A stretch of DNA of 64,000 nucleotides from Pseudomonadota bacterium (GTDB lineage Bacteria; Pseudomonadota; Gammaproteobacteria; Enterobacterales; Enterobacteriaceae), in the NCBI GenBank assembly GCA_018261615.1, contig JAGTSE010000007.1, positions 1-64,000 on the forward strand, given 5' to 3'. Shown here piece by piece: positions 11,048 to 21,614 of the stretch; the first letter of the stretch is position 1, and each line of letters starts with the position of its first letter. The position numbers were made by a program, and so were the translations under genes. The notes under the pieces are model-generated. The model saw nothing but the letters and a program-made list of their open reading frames with translations. It did not search any database and was not told where the DNA came from.

Positions 11048-12081
11048 ACGAATCTGCGACAGCGGCCCCGGACGGGCTGCCCTTTCGTCTCATCACTCTG
11101 CGCAACAACGCTGGAATGGTGGTGACATTGATGGACTGGGGCGCGACGCTGCTCTCGGCACGCGTGCCACTGAAAGATGGCACCGTGCGTGAAGCGCTGC
11201 TCGGTTGCGCTTCACCGGAATACTATCTGCAACAATCCGCGTTTCTCGGCGCTTCGGTGGGCCGCTACGCCAACCGTATCAGCAAAAGCCGTTTTCAGCT
11301 TGATGGCCAGACGTATGCGCTTACGCCCAGCCAGGGCGAAAATCAGTTGCACGGCGGCCCGGAAGGTTTCGACAAGCGTCGCTGGCGAATTGAGCGTCAG
11401 AATGAAAATGAAGTGCTGTTTTCGCTGACTTCGCCGGATGGCGATCAGGGTTTTCCGGGCAACGTAAATGCCACAGCGAATTTTCGCCTCGGCGAGGATA
11501 ACCGTCTGGCCATTGAATATCGTGCCACGACTGACAAACCCTGCCCGGTTAATCTGACCAACCACGCGTATTTCAACCTCAATGGACACCAGTCTGATGT
11601 ACGTAGCCACTCCCTGCAACTGCTGGCAGATGAATATCTACCTGTGGATGAGATGGGGCTGCCGACCGGTGGGTTGAAAAAAGTCGCACTGACCAGTTTT
11701 GATTTCCGTACGCCCAAAACTGTGGCCGAAGAGTTTCTCAGCGATGACGATCAGCGTGTGGTTAAAGGCTACGATCATGCGTTTTTGTTGCAGGCAAAGG
11801 GCGATATCAACCAGCCTGCGGCACAGCTGTGGTCAGCGGATAATCAACTGCAAATGACAGTTTATACCAGCGCTCCTGCGCTCCAGTTCTATTCCGGCAA
11901 TTATCTCGACGGGACGCCAGCGCGCGGGGGGAAAACCTACGCTGCATGGCAAGGCCTGGCGCTGGAGAGCGAATTTTTGCCCGACAGCCCGAATCGCCCG
12001 GACTATCCGCAGCCGGACTCTGTTTTACGCCCCGGCAACGAATATATCAGCCTGACGGAATATCAGTTTATTGCGCTTTAA
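11041..12081 (+). CDS. galM: Galactose-1-epimerase
   Basis: GTG start ([12 protein letters not shown]...), overlaps the galK 3' end as in E. coli; 346 aa. Confidence 0.94.
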   Translation: MLNESATAAPDGLPFRLITLRNNAGMVVTLMDWGATLLSARVPLKDGTVREALLGCASPEYYLQQSAFLGASVGRYANRISKSRFQLDGQTYALTPSQGENQLHGGPEGFDKRRWRIERQNENEVLFSLTSPDGDQGFPGNVNATANFRLGEDNRLAIEYRATTDKPCPVNLTNHAYFNLNGHQSDVRSHSLQLLADEYLPVDEMGLPTGGLKKVALTSFDFRTPKTVAEEFLSDDDQRVVKGYDHAFLLQAKGDINQPAAQLWSADNQLQMTVYTSAPALQFYSGNYLDGTPARGGKTYAAWQGLALESEFLPDSPNRPDYPQPDSVLRPGNEYISLTEYQFIAL

Positions 12082-12087
12082 TCTCAG

Positions 12088-12111
12088 CCCTCCTTCCGGA
12101 GGGTTTTTTTT
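12088..12111 (+). terminator. gal operon rho-independent terminator
   Basis: ccctccttccggagggtttttttt. Confidence 0.85.
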
Positions 12112-12240
12112 GCTCGTTTTGCTGAAATAAGCGCCACTTACCGACAAAACTATAACCCCTGGTTCACAAGCATCTTACACTGCGCGGCTATTTTCGCTAT
12201 GGTTATGGGTAACCGTTGCCGGGGATCGCTCTTCGGCAAT

Positions 12241-12260
12241 ATAATGAGAATTGTTATCAT
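12241..12260. promoter_or_regulatory. Fur-box-like site upstream of gpmA
   Basis: ATAATGAGAATTGTTATCAT resembles the Fur consensus GATAATGATAATCATTATC. Confidence 0.6.
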
Positions 12261-12286
12261 TCAATCAGGTTTACAGGAGTAAGAGT

Positions 12287-13039
12287 ATGGCTGTTACTAA
12301 GCTGGTTCTGGTTCGTCATGGCGAAAGCCAGTGGAACAACGAAAACCGCTTCACCGGTTGGTACGATGTCGATCTGTCGGAGAAAGGCGTTGGTGAAGCG
12401 AAAGCAGCAGGTAAACTGCTGAAAGAGGAAGGCTACTCCTTCGATTTTGCTTACACCTCCGTGCTGAAACGTGCCATCCACACACTGTGGAACGTGCTGG
12501 ACGAACTGGATCAAGCATGGTTGCCAGTAGAAAAAAGCTGGAAACTGAACGAACGTCACTACGGCGCATTGCAGGGTCTGAACAAAGCCGAAACCGCAGA
12601 GAAATACGGTGACGAGCAGGTTAAACAGTGGCGTCGTGGCTTTGCCGTTACCCCGCCAGCGCTGACCAAAGATGACGAACGTTTCCCGGGCCACGATCCG
12701 CGCTACGCCAAACTGACCGAAGCCGAGCTGCCGCAGACCGAAAGCTTGGCACTGACCATTGATCGCGTTATTCCTTACTGGAATGAAACCATTCTGCCGC
12801 GCCTGAAAAGCGGTGAGCGCGTGATCATCGCTGCGCACGGTAACTCCCTGCGCGCACTGGTGAAATACCTCGACAACATGAGCGAAGAGGAGATCCTCGA
12901 ACTGAACATCCCGACCGGCGTCCCGCTGGTTTATGAGTTCGATGAAAACTTCAAACCGCTGAAACACTACTACCTGGGCAATGCGGAAGAGATCGCTGCA
13001 AAGGCCGCTGCGGTAGCAAACCAGGGTAAAGCGAAGTAA
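12287..13039 (+). CDS. gpmA: 2,3-bisphosphoglycerate-dependent phosphoglycerate mutase
   Basis: [25 protein letters not shown]; 250 aa. Confidence 0.97.
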   Translation: MAVTKLVLVRHGESQWNNENRFTGWYDVDLSEKGVGEAKAAGKLLKEEGYSFDFAYTSVLKRAIHTLWNVLDELDQAWLPVEKSWKLNERHYGALQGLNKAETAEKYGDEQVKQWRRGFAVTPPALTKDDERFPGHDPRYAKLTEAELPQTESLALTIDRVIPYWNETILPRLKSGERVIIAAHGNSLRALVKYLDNMSEEEILELNIPTGVPLVYEFDENFKPLKHYYLGNAEEIAAKAAAVANQGKAK

Positions 13040-13052
13040 GTTTTCTCCCATT

Positions 13053-13084
13053 AAAAAAGCGTGGATTGCTCCACGCTTTTTTTG
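13053..13084 (+). terminator. gpmA terminator
   Basis: aaaaaagcgtggattgctccacgctttttttt. Confidence 0.85.
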
Positions 13085-13197
13085 CGCGTCACACGCGATC
13101 AGATACACAAAATAATTCGCAGTGCAGCTAATCCCCGGCAGCTAATACAAGTAAGCGACCGGGTTAGTGAGGAAAACCAACGCCTCTGCGGCTCGAG

Positions 13198-14250
13198 TCA
13201 GGCGCGACGTGCTTTTACTGCCGCCGCTAACTGACGCAGGATAGTGTCCGTATCTTCCCAGCCGATACACGCATCGGTGATGCTCTTACCGTAGAGCAGC
13301 GGTTCGCCGCTCTCCAGGCTCTGATTACCTTCCACCAGGTGGCTTTCAATCATCACGCCGATAATCGCTTTTTCACCGTTGGCGATCTGCTGGCAGACAT
13401 CGCTGCCAACGTCCATTTGCTTTTTGAATTGTTTACTGGAGTTCGCATGGCTGAAATCGATCATCACCTGCGGTTCCAGGCCCGCTTTGGTCAGACCTAC
13501 TTTCACTTCTGCCACATGTTTTGCACTGTAGTTCGGCTCTTTGCCGCCGCGCAGAATAATGTGGCAGTCGCCATTACCGGCAGTATTCACAATGGCTGAG
13601 TGGCCCCATTTGGTGACGGACAGGAAGCAGTGCGGCGCTCTGGCGGCGTTAATGGCATCGATCGCCACTTTGATGGTGCCGTCGGTGCCGTTTTTGAATC
13701 CAACCGGACAGGAGAGACCAGAAGCCAGCTCACGGTGTACCTGTGATTCCGTAGTTCGGGCGCCGATCGCCCCCCAACTCATCAGATCCGCCAAATATTG
13801 CGGTGTGATCATATCGAGGAATTCCCCCGCAGCCGGCAGACCACTGTCATTGATTTCCAGCAGTAACTTGCGGGCAATGCGCAGGCCGTCGTTGATCTGG
13901 AAGCTGTTATCCATATACGGATCGTTGATCAGCCCTTTCCAACCTACGGTGGTACGCGGTTTTTCAAAATAGACGCGCATCACCACTTCCAGCTCACCGC
14001 TGAGCTCTTCACGCAATGCCAGCAGGCGCGAAGCGTACTCTTTCGCCGCCGCAGGATCATTAATGGAACACGGACCAATCACCACCAGCAGACGATCGTC
14101 ATTGCCGCGCAGAATGTTGTGGATCGCTTTGCGGGCGCTGGATACCGTCCGGGCGGCAGTTTCAGTGGCGGGGAATTTTTCAAGGAGCGCTACAGGAGGT
14201 AATAACTCGTTGATCTCTTTAATACGTAAATCGTCGTTCTGATAATTCAT
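13198..14250 (-). CDS. aroG: 3-deoxy-7-phosphoheptulonate synthase (Phe-sensitive DAHP synthase)
   Basis: MNYQNDDLRIKEINELLPPVALLEKFPATE; 350 aa. Confidence 0.97.
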   Translation of the reverse strand: MNYQNDDLRIKEINELLPPVALLEKFPATETAARTVSSARKAIHNILRGNDDRLLVVIGPCSINDPAAAKEYASRLLALREELSGELEVVMRVYFEKPRTTVGWKGLINDPYMDNSFQINDGLRIARKLLLEINDSGLPAAGEFLDMITPQYLADLMSWGAIGARTTESQVHRELASGLSCPVGFKNGTDGTIKVAIDAINAARAPHCFLSVTKWGHSAIVNTAGNGDCHIILRGGKEPNYSAKHVAEVKVGLTKAGLEPQVMIDFSHANSSKQFKKQMDVGSDVCQQIANGEKAIIGVMIESHLVEGNQSLESGEPLLYGKSITDACIGWEDTDTILRQLAAAVKARRA

Positions 14251-14320
14251 GATCTTTCCAGTGTGCCCATACTTTTTTTAATGAATGCAATCTTTCCAAT
14301 CTATCTTGTCAGGCCCGAAG

Positions 14321-14338
14321 TGTAAACGCCATTTTACA
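14321..14338. promoter_or_regulatory. TyrR box upstream of aroG
   Basis: TGTAAA-N6-TTTACA exact match to the strong TyrR box consensus. Confidence 0.8.
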
Positions 14339-14568
14339 CTGCGGGCGGATAATTCCTGGAATGGCGCAAAAAGCCATGCAAAAATCGCAGACTGTAAGAT
14401 AGGGACTACACTTTTTAACTGCAAACACCGATAAATTGAATTTTTTCAATATTACATTCTGAATTTAATAATTAAATCAGCATCTTTAGCCACAGAGCGT
14501 GATGACTCGTTCATGCTGCTTTTATCGCCTTTGCCAGTGATGAAAACGACCAGAACAGGTGCTTTATG

Positions 14569-14937
14569 ATGAAAATGAATAAATTAGCGACGCTTTTACT
14601 GACCTCGACTCTGACCCTTGCAGGTGGGGCCGCATGGGCTGCCGATTCTGCATCTGATGCTTCCTCCAATAACGGCCAGGCCAACTCCTCGGCAGCCGCG
14701 GATGCAACACAGAACCTTGCACCGAAAGGGGTTTATAACAGCAAAATTAACAACGGCAGCACAAATTCCGCTTCTGGTACACATCAGACTCATTCATCAC
14801 AGCATATGAGCAAAGATGAAGTGCACAAAAACACGATGTGTAAGGACGGGCGTTGCCCGGACGTGAACAAAAAAGTCCAAACCGGTAATGGTACTAATAA
14901 TGATGCCGATACCAAAACCGATGGCACCACCCAGTAA
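14569..14937 (+). CDS. ybgS: Homeobox-annotated small exported protein YbgS
   Basis: signal peptide; C-terminus [37 protein letters not shown] matches YbgS. Confidence 0.9.
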   Translation: MKMNKLATLLLTSTLTLAGGAAWAADSASDASSNNGQANSSAAADATQNLAPKGVYNSKINNGSTNSASGTHQTHSSQHMSKDEVHKNTMCKDGRCPDVNKKVQTGNGTNNDADTKTDGTTQ

Positions 14938-14960
14938 AAAGAGTGACGCCGTAATACGTG

Positions 14961-14990
14961 AGGAGAGCTTCGGCTCTCCTTATTTTTTTC
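14961..14990 (+). terminator. ybgS terminator
   Basis: aggagagcttcggctctccttattttttt. Confidence 0.75.
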
Positions 14991-15056
14991 TTCTCACCGG
15001 TTAAAAATCTGTAATGATGTAAGGCGTTCAGCCTGGTTAAAAGGAAGGAGCCATTT

Positions 15057-15983
15057 ATGGCGCATTCACATACCCCCGCCGATGCCAACGCCCGACGTTT
15101 GTTGCTGGCATTTATAGTCACCGCCATTTTTATGTTGGTGGAGGTGGTCGGCGGGATTATTTCCGGCTCGCTGGCACTGCTGGCTGATGCCGGTCATATG
15201 CTTACCGATACCGCTGCCCTGCTCTTCGCATTATTAGCTGTCTGGTTTGCTCGTCAGCCGCCCAGCGCACATCGCACGTTTGGCTGGCTGCGGCTGACGA
15301 CACTGGCCGCCTTTGTGAATGCGCTGGCGCTGGTATTGATTACCGTGTGGATTGTCTGGGAAGCACTTCAGCGCTTTTACCACCCGCAGCCGGTCGCCGG
15401 GTTAACCATGATGGTGATCGCCATTGCCGGTTTGCTGGCAAACATACTGGCGTTCTGGTTGCTGCATCGCGGTAACGAAGAGAAGAACCTCAATGTGCGA
15501 GCTGCGGCGTTGCATGTACTGGGTGACCTGCTCGGTTCCGTTGGGGCGATCGTCGCCGCGCTGGTGATTATGCTGACCGGATGGACACCAGTCGATCCAA
15601 TACTATCCGTGCTGGTTTCCGCGCTGGTGTTGCGTAGCGCATGGCACTTATTGAAGGAAAGCGTCAATGAATTGTTGGAAGGCGCGCCATCGACATTCGA
15701 CATTGGCACGCTGAAACGTCATTTGCGTCGCGCCATTCCGGAAGTACGCGACGTACACCATGTTCATGTCTGGTTGGTCGGTGAAAAACCATTAATGACG
15801 TTGCATGTACAGGTTATTCCGCCGCGGAATCACGATAAGTTACTCAGTGAGATCCAGCATTTCCTCACCCATCATTACCAGATTGAGCACTCCACCGTGC
15901 AGATGGAGTATCAGCTCTGTAACGGGCCAGACTGCACGCTGGGAGAATCACAGCCTGACCATCACCATCAGCACCATCATTAA
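15057..15983 (+). CDS. zitB: Zinc efflux CDF transporter ZitB
   Basis: CDF family, histidine-rich termini, [10 protein letters not shown] motif. Confidence 0.94.
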   Translation: MAHSHTPADANARRLLLAFIVTAIFMLVEVVGGIISGSLALLADAGHMLTDTAALLFALLAVWFARQPPSAHRTFGWLRLTTLAAFVNALALVLITVWIVWEALQRFYHPQPVAGLTMMVIAIAGLLANILAFWLLHRGNEEKNLNVRAAALHVLGDLLGSVGAIVAALVIMLTGWTPVDPILSVLVSALVLRSAWHLLKESVNELLEGAPSTFDIGTLKRHLRRAIPEVRDVHHVHVWLVGEKPLMTLHVQVIPPRNHDKLLSEIQHFLTHHYQIEHSTVQMEYQLCNGPDCTLGESQPDHHHQHHH

Positions 15984-16699
15984 TGTGAAAACGCGTGAGA
16001 ACCCCGCTCACGCGCGCTGTTCATCCACATCCGGCTGCCATTAAGCGCAATGAATGTCAGGATCAGATATTCAAGTGACATCGCCCACACGCCTTGTAAC
16101 GCGAAAATCACCACGCTGATGACGTTGATGATCACCCAAAGCAACCAGTTTTCAACGTATTTGCGGGTCATCAGGATCATCGCCACAATCGACAACACCA
16201 TCATAGAGGAATCCCAGAACGGGAAAGCATCGGGTTGCAGTTGTGGCATCGCTACATTCAGCCCCAGCGTTTGCATTACTGAAACGGCAATTGTCGTCAG
16301 AAACGCAAAGACAGGATCAATAAACGTGGTCATCAGGCCAATCGCAACCACGCACGCAGCCAGCCATGCCAGCGCTTTCGACAACGGCAGCCAGCGAATT
16401 TGCAGCTCAGCCTCGTTTTGCGATGTCTGGCGTGACCAGGCGTACCAGCCGTAAATATTGGCAGCAAAGAAAAAGAGCTGGAGTAACAGACTGGCGTAGA
16501 GCTGGATCTGGAAAAAGATAATGGCGAACAGCGTGACGTTTATCAGACCAAACGCGTAATTACTGATTTTCTCCAGGCTCGCCAGCCAGATACAAAGTAA
16601 GCCCGCCAGCGTGCCTGCGGCTTCAATCCATGAGAGATCGTACCCACCGGCACCCAGCGGTATGTGTACCAGGATGTTCTGTGTACTAAAAAAATCCAT
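15980..16699 (-). CDS. pnuC: Nicotinamide riboside transporter PnuC
   Basis: 239 aa membrane protein; operon with nadA. Confidence 0.94.
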   Translation of the reverse strand: MDFFSTQNILVHIPLGAGGYDLSWIEAAGTLAGLLCIWLASLEKISNYAFGLINVTLFAIIFFQIQLYASLLLQLFFFAANIYGWYAWSRQTSQNEAELQIRWLPLSKALAWLAACVVAIGLMTTFIDPVFAFLTTIAVSVMQTLGLNVAMPQLQPDAFPFWDSSMMVLSIVAMILMTRKYVENWLLWVIINVISVVIFALQGVWAMSLEYLILTFIALNGSRMWMNSARERGSHAFSH

Positions 16700-16736
16700 T
16701 CTTTCCTCAGAGCGTATTGTTACGCGTTAAAAAGTA

Positions 16737-17780
16737 TTAAGGTCGTAGTGTAGCCGCAAAATCCAGCATGCGGTTCAGCGATACCAACGCACCTTCGCGT
16801 AGCGCCGCATCAACGTGGATCTCATGCTCAGCACCGGCATGTTCCAGCCCTTCTGCAATCGCCTTCAGGCCATTCATTGCCATCCATGGGCAGTGCGCAC
16901 AACTACGGCAAGTCGCCCCTTCGCCCGCCGTCGGCGCTTCAAACAGCTCTTTTTCCGGTACGGCTTGCTGCATCTTATAAAAGATACCCCGGTCAGTGGC
17001 GACAATAAGCTGTTGGTGCGGCAGCGTTTTCGCCGCGGCAATCAATTGGCTGGTCGACCCCACGGCATCCGCCAGCTGTACGACCGATTGCGGCGATTCC
17101 GGATGCACCAGAATAGCAGCTTGCGGGTAGAGCGCTTTCATGCGCATCAGCGCCTGGGTTTTAAACTCATCGTGAACAATACAGGCACCCTGCCAGCACA
17201 GCACATCTGCACCGGTCTGTTTCTGCACGTAGCTTCCCAGATGTTTGTCCGGCGCCCAGATAATTTTCTCGCCGAGGCTATCGAGATGCTCAATCAACTC
17301 CACGGCAATACTGGATGTTACGACCCAGTCGGCGCGCGCTTTCACTGCTGCCGAGGTATTCGCGTAGACCACCACAGTACGGTCCGGGTGAGCGTCGCAG
17401 AAAGCGGTAAACTCCTCAATCGGGCAGCCCAGATCGAGCGAACATTCGGCATGCAGCGTTGGCATCAGAATGGTTTTTTCCGGGCTGAGAATTTTGGCGG
17501 TCTCGCCCATAAAACGAACGCCTGCAACCAGCAGCGTGGAGGCTGGATGTCTGGCGCCAAAGCGCGCCATCTCCAGCGAATCAGCTATACAGCCACCAGT
17601 CTCTTCCGCCAGTTGTTGGATCTCCGGATCGGTATAGTAGTGCGCAACCATCACCGCATCCCGCTCTTTCAGCAAGCGTTTGATTTTCTCGCGGTAAAAT
17701 TGCTTGCCTTGCTGATCCAGCGGCAGAGGTTTTGGCGGAAAAGGATAGATTGCGGCTTCAGGGTCAAACATTACGCTCAT
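16737..17780 (-). CDS. nadA: Quinolinate synthase NadA
   Basis: [21 protein letters not shown]; Cys motif [10 protein letters not shown]. Confidence 0.96.
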   Translation of the reverse strand: MSVMFDPEAAIYPFPPKPLPLDQQGKQFYREKIKRLLKERDAVMVAHYYTDPEIQQLAEETGGCIADSLEMARFGARHPASTLLVAGVRFMGETAKILSPEKTILMPTLHAECSLDLGCPIEEFTAFCDAHPDRTVVVYANTSAAVKARADWVVTSSIAVELIEHLDSLGEKIIWAPDKHLGSYVQKQTGADVLCWQGACIVHDEFKTQALMRMKALYPQAAILVHPESPQSVVQLADAVGSTSQLIAAAKTLPHQQLIVATDRGIFYKMQQAVPEKELFEAPTAGEGATCRSCAHCPWMAMNGLKAIAEGLEHAGAEHEIHVDAALREGALVSLNRMLDFAATLRP

Positions 17781-17852
17781 CATGCTTACTCGTTTTTCTT
17801 GCTGAACTTAACAACCGGGTTAGCCACCGGGGAAGCGGGTAACACGTAGAGA

Positions 17853-17870
17853 TGTTTTATATACTAAACA
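17853..17870. promoter_or_regulatory. NadR box upstream of nadA-pnuC
   Basis: TGTTTT-N6-TAAACA (consensus TGTTTA-N6-TAAACA). Confidence 0.75.
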
Positions 17871-17940
17871 AGATAGCCGATTGCGTAAAAAATGTCGTGA
17901 GGAATTTTTAAGGAATGGCAGATGCCCCTCCGGCCGCTGC

Positions 17941-17975
17941 CAGCCTGCTGGCGCTACGCTTAGCAGGCCTACAAA
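17941..17975. repeat. REP-like palindrome
   Basis: gcctgctggcgctacgcttagcaggcctaca; stem GCCTGCTaAGCG/CGCcAGCAGGC. Confidence 0.65.
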
Positions 17976-18038
17976 TGGATATTACGGGATTTAAGGATGG
18001 CAGATAGAAAAAAAGCGCCGCCAGCGCCATTTTTATAT

Positions 18039-18114
18039 TGGTGGGTCGTGCAGGATTCGAACCTGCGACCAATTGATTAAAAGTCAACTGCTCTACCAAC
18101 TGAGCTAACGACCC
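18039..18114 (-). tRNA. tRNA-Lys(TTT), CCA encoded
   Basis: 76-nt exact enterobacterial tRNA-Lys sequence on the reverse strand. Confidence 0.97.
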
Positions 18115-18155
18115 CTTTCGGGAATGCTCTTCGAAGTAATCACCCACTTTAAAAG

Positions 18156-18231
18156 TGGTGGGTCGTGCAGGATTCGAACCTGCGACCAATTGATTAAAAG
18201 TCAACTGCTCTACCAACTGAGCTAACGACCC
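18156..18231 (-). tRNA. tRNA-Lys(TTT), CCA encoded
   Basis: identical copy of tRNA-Lys. Confidence 0.97.
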
Positions 18232-18379
18232 ATAAGGGTAGTGACTTCGAAGATAATTTAACCAGAAACCACATTACGTAGTGGCGTGTGCAGGATGATT
18301 TGGCTTTTGCCTCGCCCTGTGGCGCCGCTGCTGCCGCAACGTCATCCTTCACGTTTAACACCATAGATTGATGTTAAAT

Positions 18380-18455
18380 TGGTGGGTCGTGCAGGATTCG
18401 AACCTGCGACCAATTGATTAAAAGTCAACTGCTCTACCAACTGAGCTAACGACCC
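18380..18455 (-). tRNA. tRNA-Lys(TTT), CCA encoded
   Basis: identical copy of tRNA-Lys. Confidence 0.97.
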
Positions 18456-18458
18456 AAG

Positions 18459-18534
18459 TGGTGGGTGATGACGGGATCGAACCGCCGACCCCCTCCTTGT
18501 AAGGGAGGTGCTCTCCCAGCTGAGCTAATCACCC
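18459..18534 (-). tRNA. tRNA-Val(TAC), CCA encoded
   Basis: GGGTGATTAGCTCAGCTGGGAGAGCACCTCCCTTACAAGGAGGGGGTCGGCGGTTCGATCCCGTCATCACCCACCA on the reverse strand. Confidence 0.97.
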
Positions 18535-18662
18535 GATACTACATGCTGGATACTGCAAAAAATGATGGGTCATGCGAGATGAATTGGCTTTGCCTCGCCC
18601 TGTTGGGTCGTTGCTACGCAACCTTATCCTTCACGCTTAACATCTCCACCCCGATGTTAAAT

Positions 18663-18738
18663 TGGTGGGTCGTGCAGGATTCGAACCTGCGACCAATTGA
18701 TTAAAAGTCAACTGCTCTACCAACTGAGCTAACGACCC
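18663..18738 (-). tRNA. tRNA-Lys(TTT), CCA encoded
   Basis: identical copy of tRNA-Lys. Confidence 0.97.
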
Positions 18739-18864
18739 ACTTTTATGTTGCTTCTGGTTTAAGAGATATCCCGTGGCAACGGCGGCATATATTACTGATT
18801 TAAGAATTCAGCGCAACAACAATTTCAACCAGAATGACTTAACTGCTTATGATTCATGCGACAA

Positions 18865-18890
18865 GACCAGAAAAAACACGATTTCTGGTC
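18865..18890 (-). terminator. Hairpin downstream of cpoB, probable tol-pal operon terminator
   Basis: gaccagaaa...tttctggtc 9-bp stem. Confidence 0.5.
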
Positions 18891-18902
18891 ATGCGCTATG
18901 CA

Positions 18903-19706
18903 TTACATAGAACCAAGGCGTTTTTGCGCTTGTTTCGCGCCGTCGGTACCAGGATATTTACTGACTACCTGCTGGTAAACCGCTTTTGCTTTAGCACTGT
19001 CACCTTTGTCCTGCATAATCACGCCGACCTTGAACATGGCATCAGGCGCTTTAGGCGACTTCGGGTAATTCTTCACCACAGAGGCAAAGTAATAAGCAGC
19101 GTCGTCTTTTTTACCCTTGTTGTAATTCAACTGACCAAGCCAGTAGGTGGCATTCGGTATGTAGGTTGAATCTGGGTACTTTTTGACAAAATTCTGGAAA
19201 GCAGCGATCGCGTCATCCAGGCGGGATTTGTCCTGTACCAGCGCAATCGCCGCATTGTAATCCGTATTCGCGTCGCCGCTTTGAACTGGCGCACCAGACG
19301 TTGCCGCACCGTTATTTGCACCCGTATCCGCTGCTGGCGCTTGCGCCGACGCACCGCTCTGATCGCCGGAAGCTTGCTGCGTCTGTCCCGCTGTGCCACT
19401 GCTCAGATTGCCTATCTGCTGCAAAATTTGCTGTTGGCGTTCAACCACCTGATTGAGCTGATACTGATTTTCCTGGATTTGTCCACGAAGGGTATCAATA
19501 TCGGCCTGATTATCGGAAAGTTGTTGCTGGAGTTGAGTCAAAAGCTGGCTATGAGCATTAGAAATACGCTCGAGTTGAGTGACACGGTCTTCGACCGAGC
19601 CTGAGCCGACACTACTGATTGGCGCCTGCGCATTAGCGGCCCATGGGGCCGCTATGCCAACCAGTAACGACAGACTCAACAAATGATGTCTGAAGTTACT
19701 GCTCAT
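18903..19706 (-). CDS. cpoB: Cell division coordinator CpoB (YbgF)
   Basis: signal peptide, coiled coil, TPR C-terminus; tol-pal context. Confidence 0.95.
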   Translation of the reverse strand: MSSNFRHHLLSLSLLVGIAAPWAANAQAPISSVGSGSVEDRVTQLERISNAHSQLLTQLQQQLSDNQADIDTLRGQIQENQYQLNQVVERQQQILQQIGNLSSGTAGQTQQASGDQSGASAQAPAADTGANNGAATSGAPVQSGDANTDYNAAIALVQDKSRLDDAIAAFQNFVKKYPDSTYIPNATYWLGQLNYNKGKKDDAAYYFASVVKNYPKSPKAPDAMFKVGVIMQDKGDSAKAKAVYQQVVSKYPGTDGAKQAQKRLGSM

Positions 19707-19715
19707 GCAATTCTC

Positions 19716-20258
<543 letters not shown>

Positions 20259-20264
20259 TTATTA

Positions 20265-21557
20265 TCACAGATACGGAGACCAGGCAGGGAATTTAACCTG
20301 ACCATCAGTCGCCGGAAGACGCGCTTTGAAACGCCCATCAGTAGAAACCAGATTCAGCACGGATCCCATCCCCTGAGAAGAGCTGTAGATTACCATCGTG
20401 CCGTTAGGTGCCAGACTTGGCGTTTCATCCAGGAACGTTGACGTCAGAACCTGTACGCCACCCGCTGCCAGATCTTGTTTAGCGATGTGCTGCTGACCAC
20501 CGTCAGAGCTTACCATCACCATAAATTTGCCGTCGCTGCTCACGTCAGCATCCTGGTTTTGTGAACCCTGCCAGGAGATACGCTGCGCTGCGCCACCATT
20601 GATACCTATTTTATACACCTGAGGACGGCCTGCCTGGTCAGACGTAAACGCCAGCGTCTGGCTGTCTGGGAACCAGGTCGGTTCGGTGTTGTTGCTGCGG
20701 CCATCGGTAACCTGGCGAATCTGGCCGGAACCGATATCCATGACATAAATGTTCAGGCTACCGGTTTTAGACAGCGCAAACGCCAGTTTAGAACCGTCCG
20801 GAGAGAAGGCTGGCGCACCGTTGTGGCGCGGGAACGAAGCAACCTGGCGGATGCTTGCATTCGCCAGCGTCTGGATAACCAGAGCAGAACGACCGCTTTC
20901 AAACGTTACGTAAGCCAGTTTGGACCCGTCCGGAGACCATGCCGGAGACATTAGCGGCTGCGGCGATTTGTGCACCAGGAACTGATTGTAACCGTCGTAG
21001 TCTGAAACGCGCAGCTCATACGGGAACTGACTGTTCGCCGTCTGCACTACGTAAGCAATACGAGTACGGAACGCGCCTTTAATACCGGTCAGCTTTTCGA
21101 ATACTTCATCACTGGCGGCATGAGCGGCATAACGCAGCCACTGTTTGTTCACTTTAAAGGAGTTTTGCGCCAGCACGGTACCCGGCGCGCCGCCGGTGTC
21201 CACCAGCTGATAAGCAACGTTGTAGCTGCCGTCAGGATTCGGGGTTACCTTACCAACAACCACCGCATCGATGCCCAACGCAGACCATGCTGCCGGCTGA
21301 ACTTCCTGTGCGCTGCCAGGCTGCTGCGGCAGGCGGGAACGATCGAGGGGATTGAATTTGCCGCTGTTGCGCAGATCCGCAGCAACGATACCGCCGGCAT
21401 CTTCAGGCGCGGCACCAGGGCCTGCCCACTGGAAAGGTACAACACCAATCGGGCGTGCCGAGTCCACCCCTTGGGTGATCTCGATACGTACTTCTGCGTG
21501 CAGCACTGCTGCCCACAGCATCAGAAAACCAAATACAACACGTAATGCCTGCTTCAT
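20265..21557 (-). CDS. tolB: Tol-Pal translocation protein TolB
   Basis: [16 protein letters not shown]; beta-propeller repeats ([10 protein letters not shown]). Confidence 0.97.
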   Translation of the reverse strand: MKQALRVVFGFLMLWAAVLHAEVRIEITQGVDSARPIGVVPFQWAGPGAAPEDAGGIVAADLRNSGKFNPLDRSRLPQQPGSAQEVQPAAWSALGIDAVVVGKVTPNPDGSYNVAYQLVDTGGAPGTVLAQNSFKVNKQWLRYAAHAASDEVFEKLTGIKGAFRTRIAYVVQTANSQFPYELRVSDYDGYNQFLVHKSPQPLMSPAWSPDGSKLAYVTFESGRSALVIQTLANASIRQVASFPRHNGAPAFSPDGSKLAFALSKTGSLNIYVMDIGSGQIRQVTDGRSNNTEPTWFPDSQTLAFTSDQAGRPQVYKIGINGGAAQRISWQGSQNQDADVSSDGKFMVMVSSDGGQQHIAKQDLAAGGVQVLTSTFLDETPSLAPNGTMVIYSSSQGMGSVLNLVSTDGRFKARLPATDGQVKFPAWSPYL

Positions 21558-21614
21558 CATATCTCCCTTATCCGGGCGGAAAACCCGCGATAATTTAGCA
21601 GAATTTTAACAAAC

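Noticed and set aside
17908-18216. 102-aa ORF with repeated LAQLVEQLTFNQLVAGSNPARPT
   Set aside because: Well-known artefact: translation of tRNA-Lys genes; overlaps two tRNA-Lys copies.
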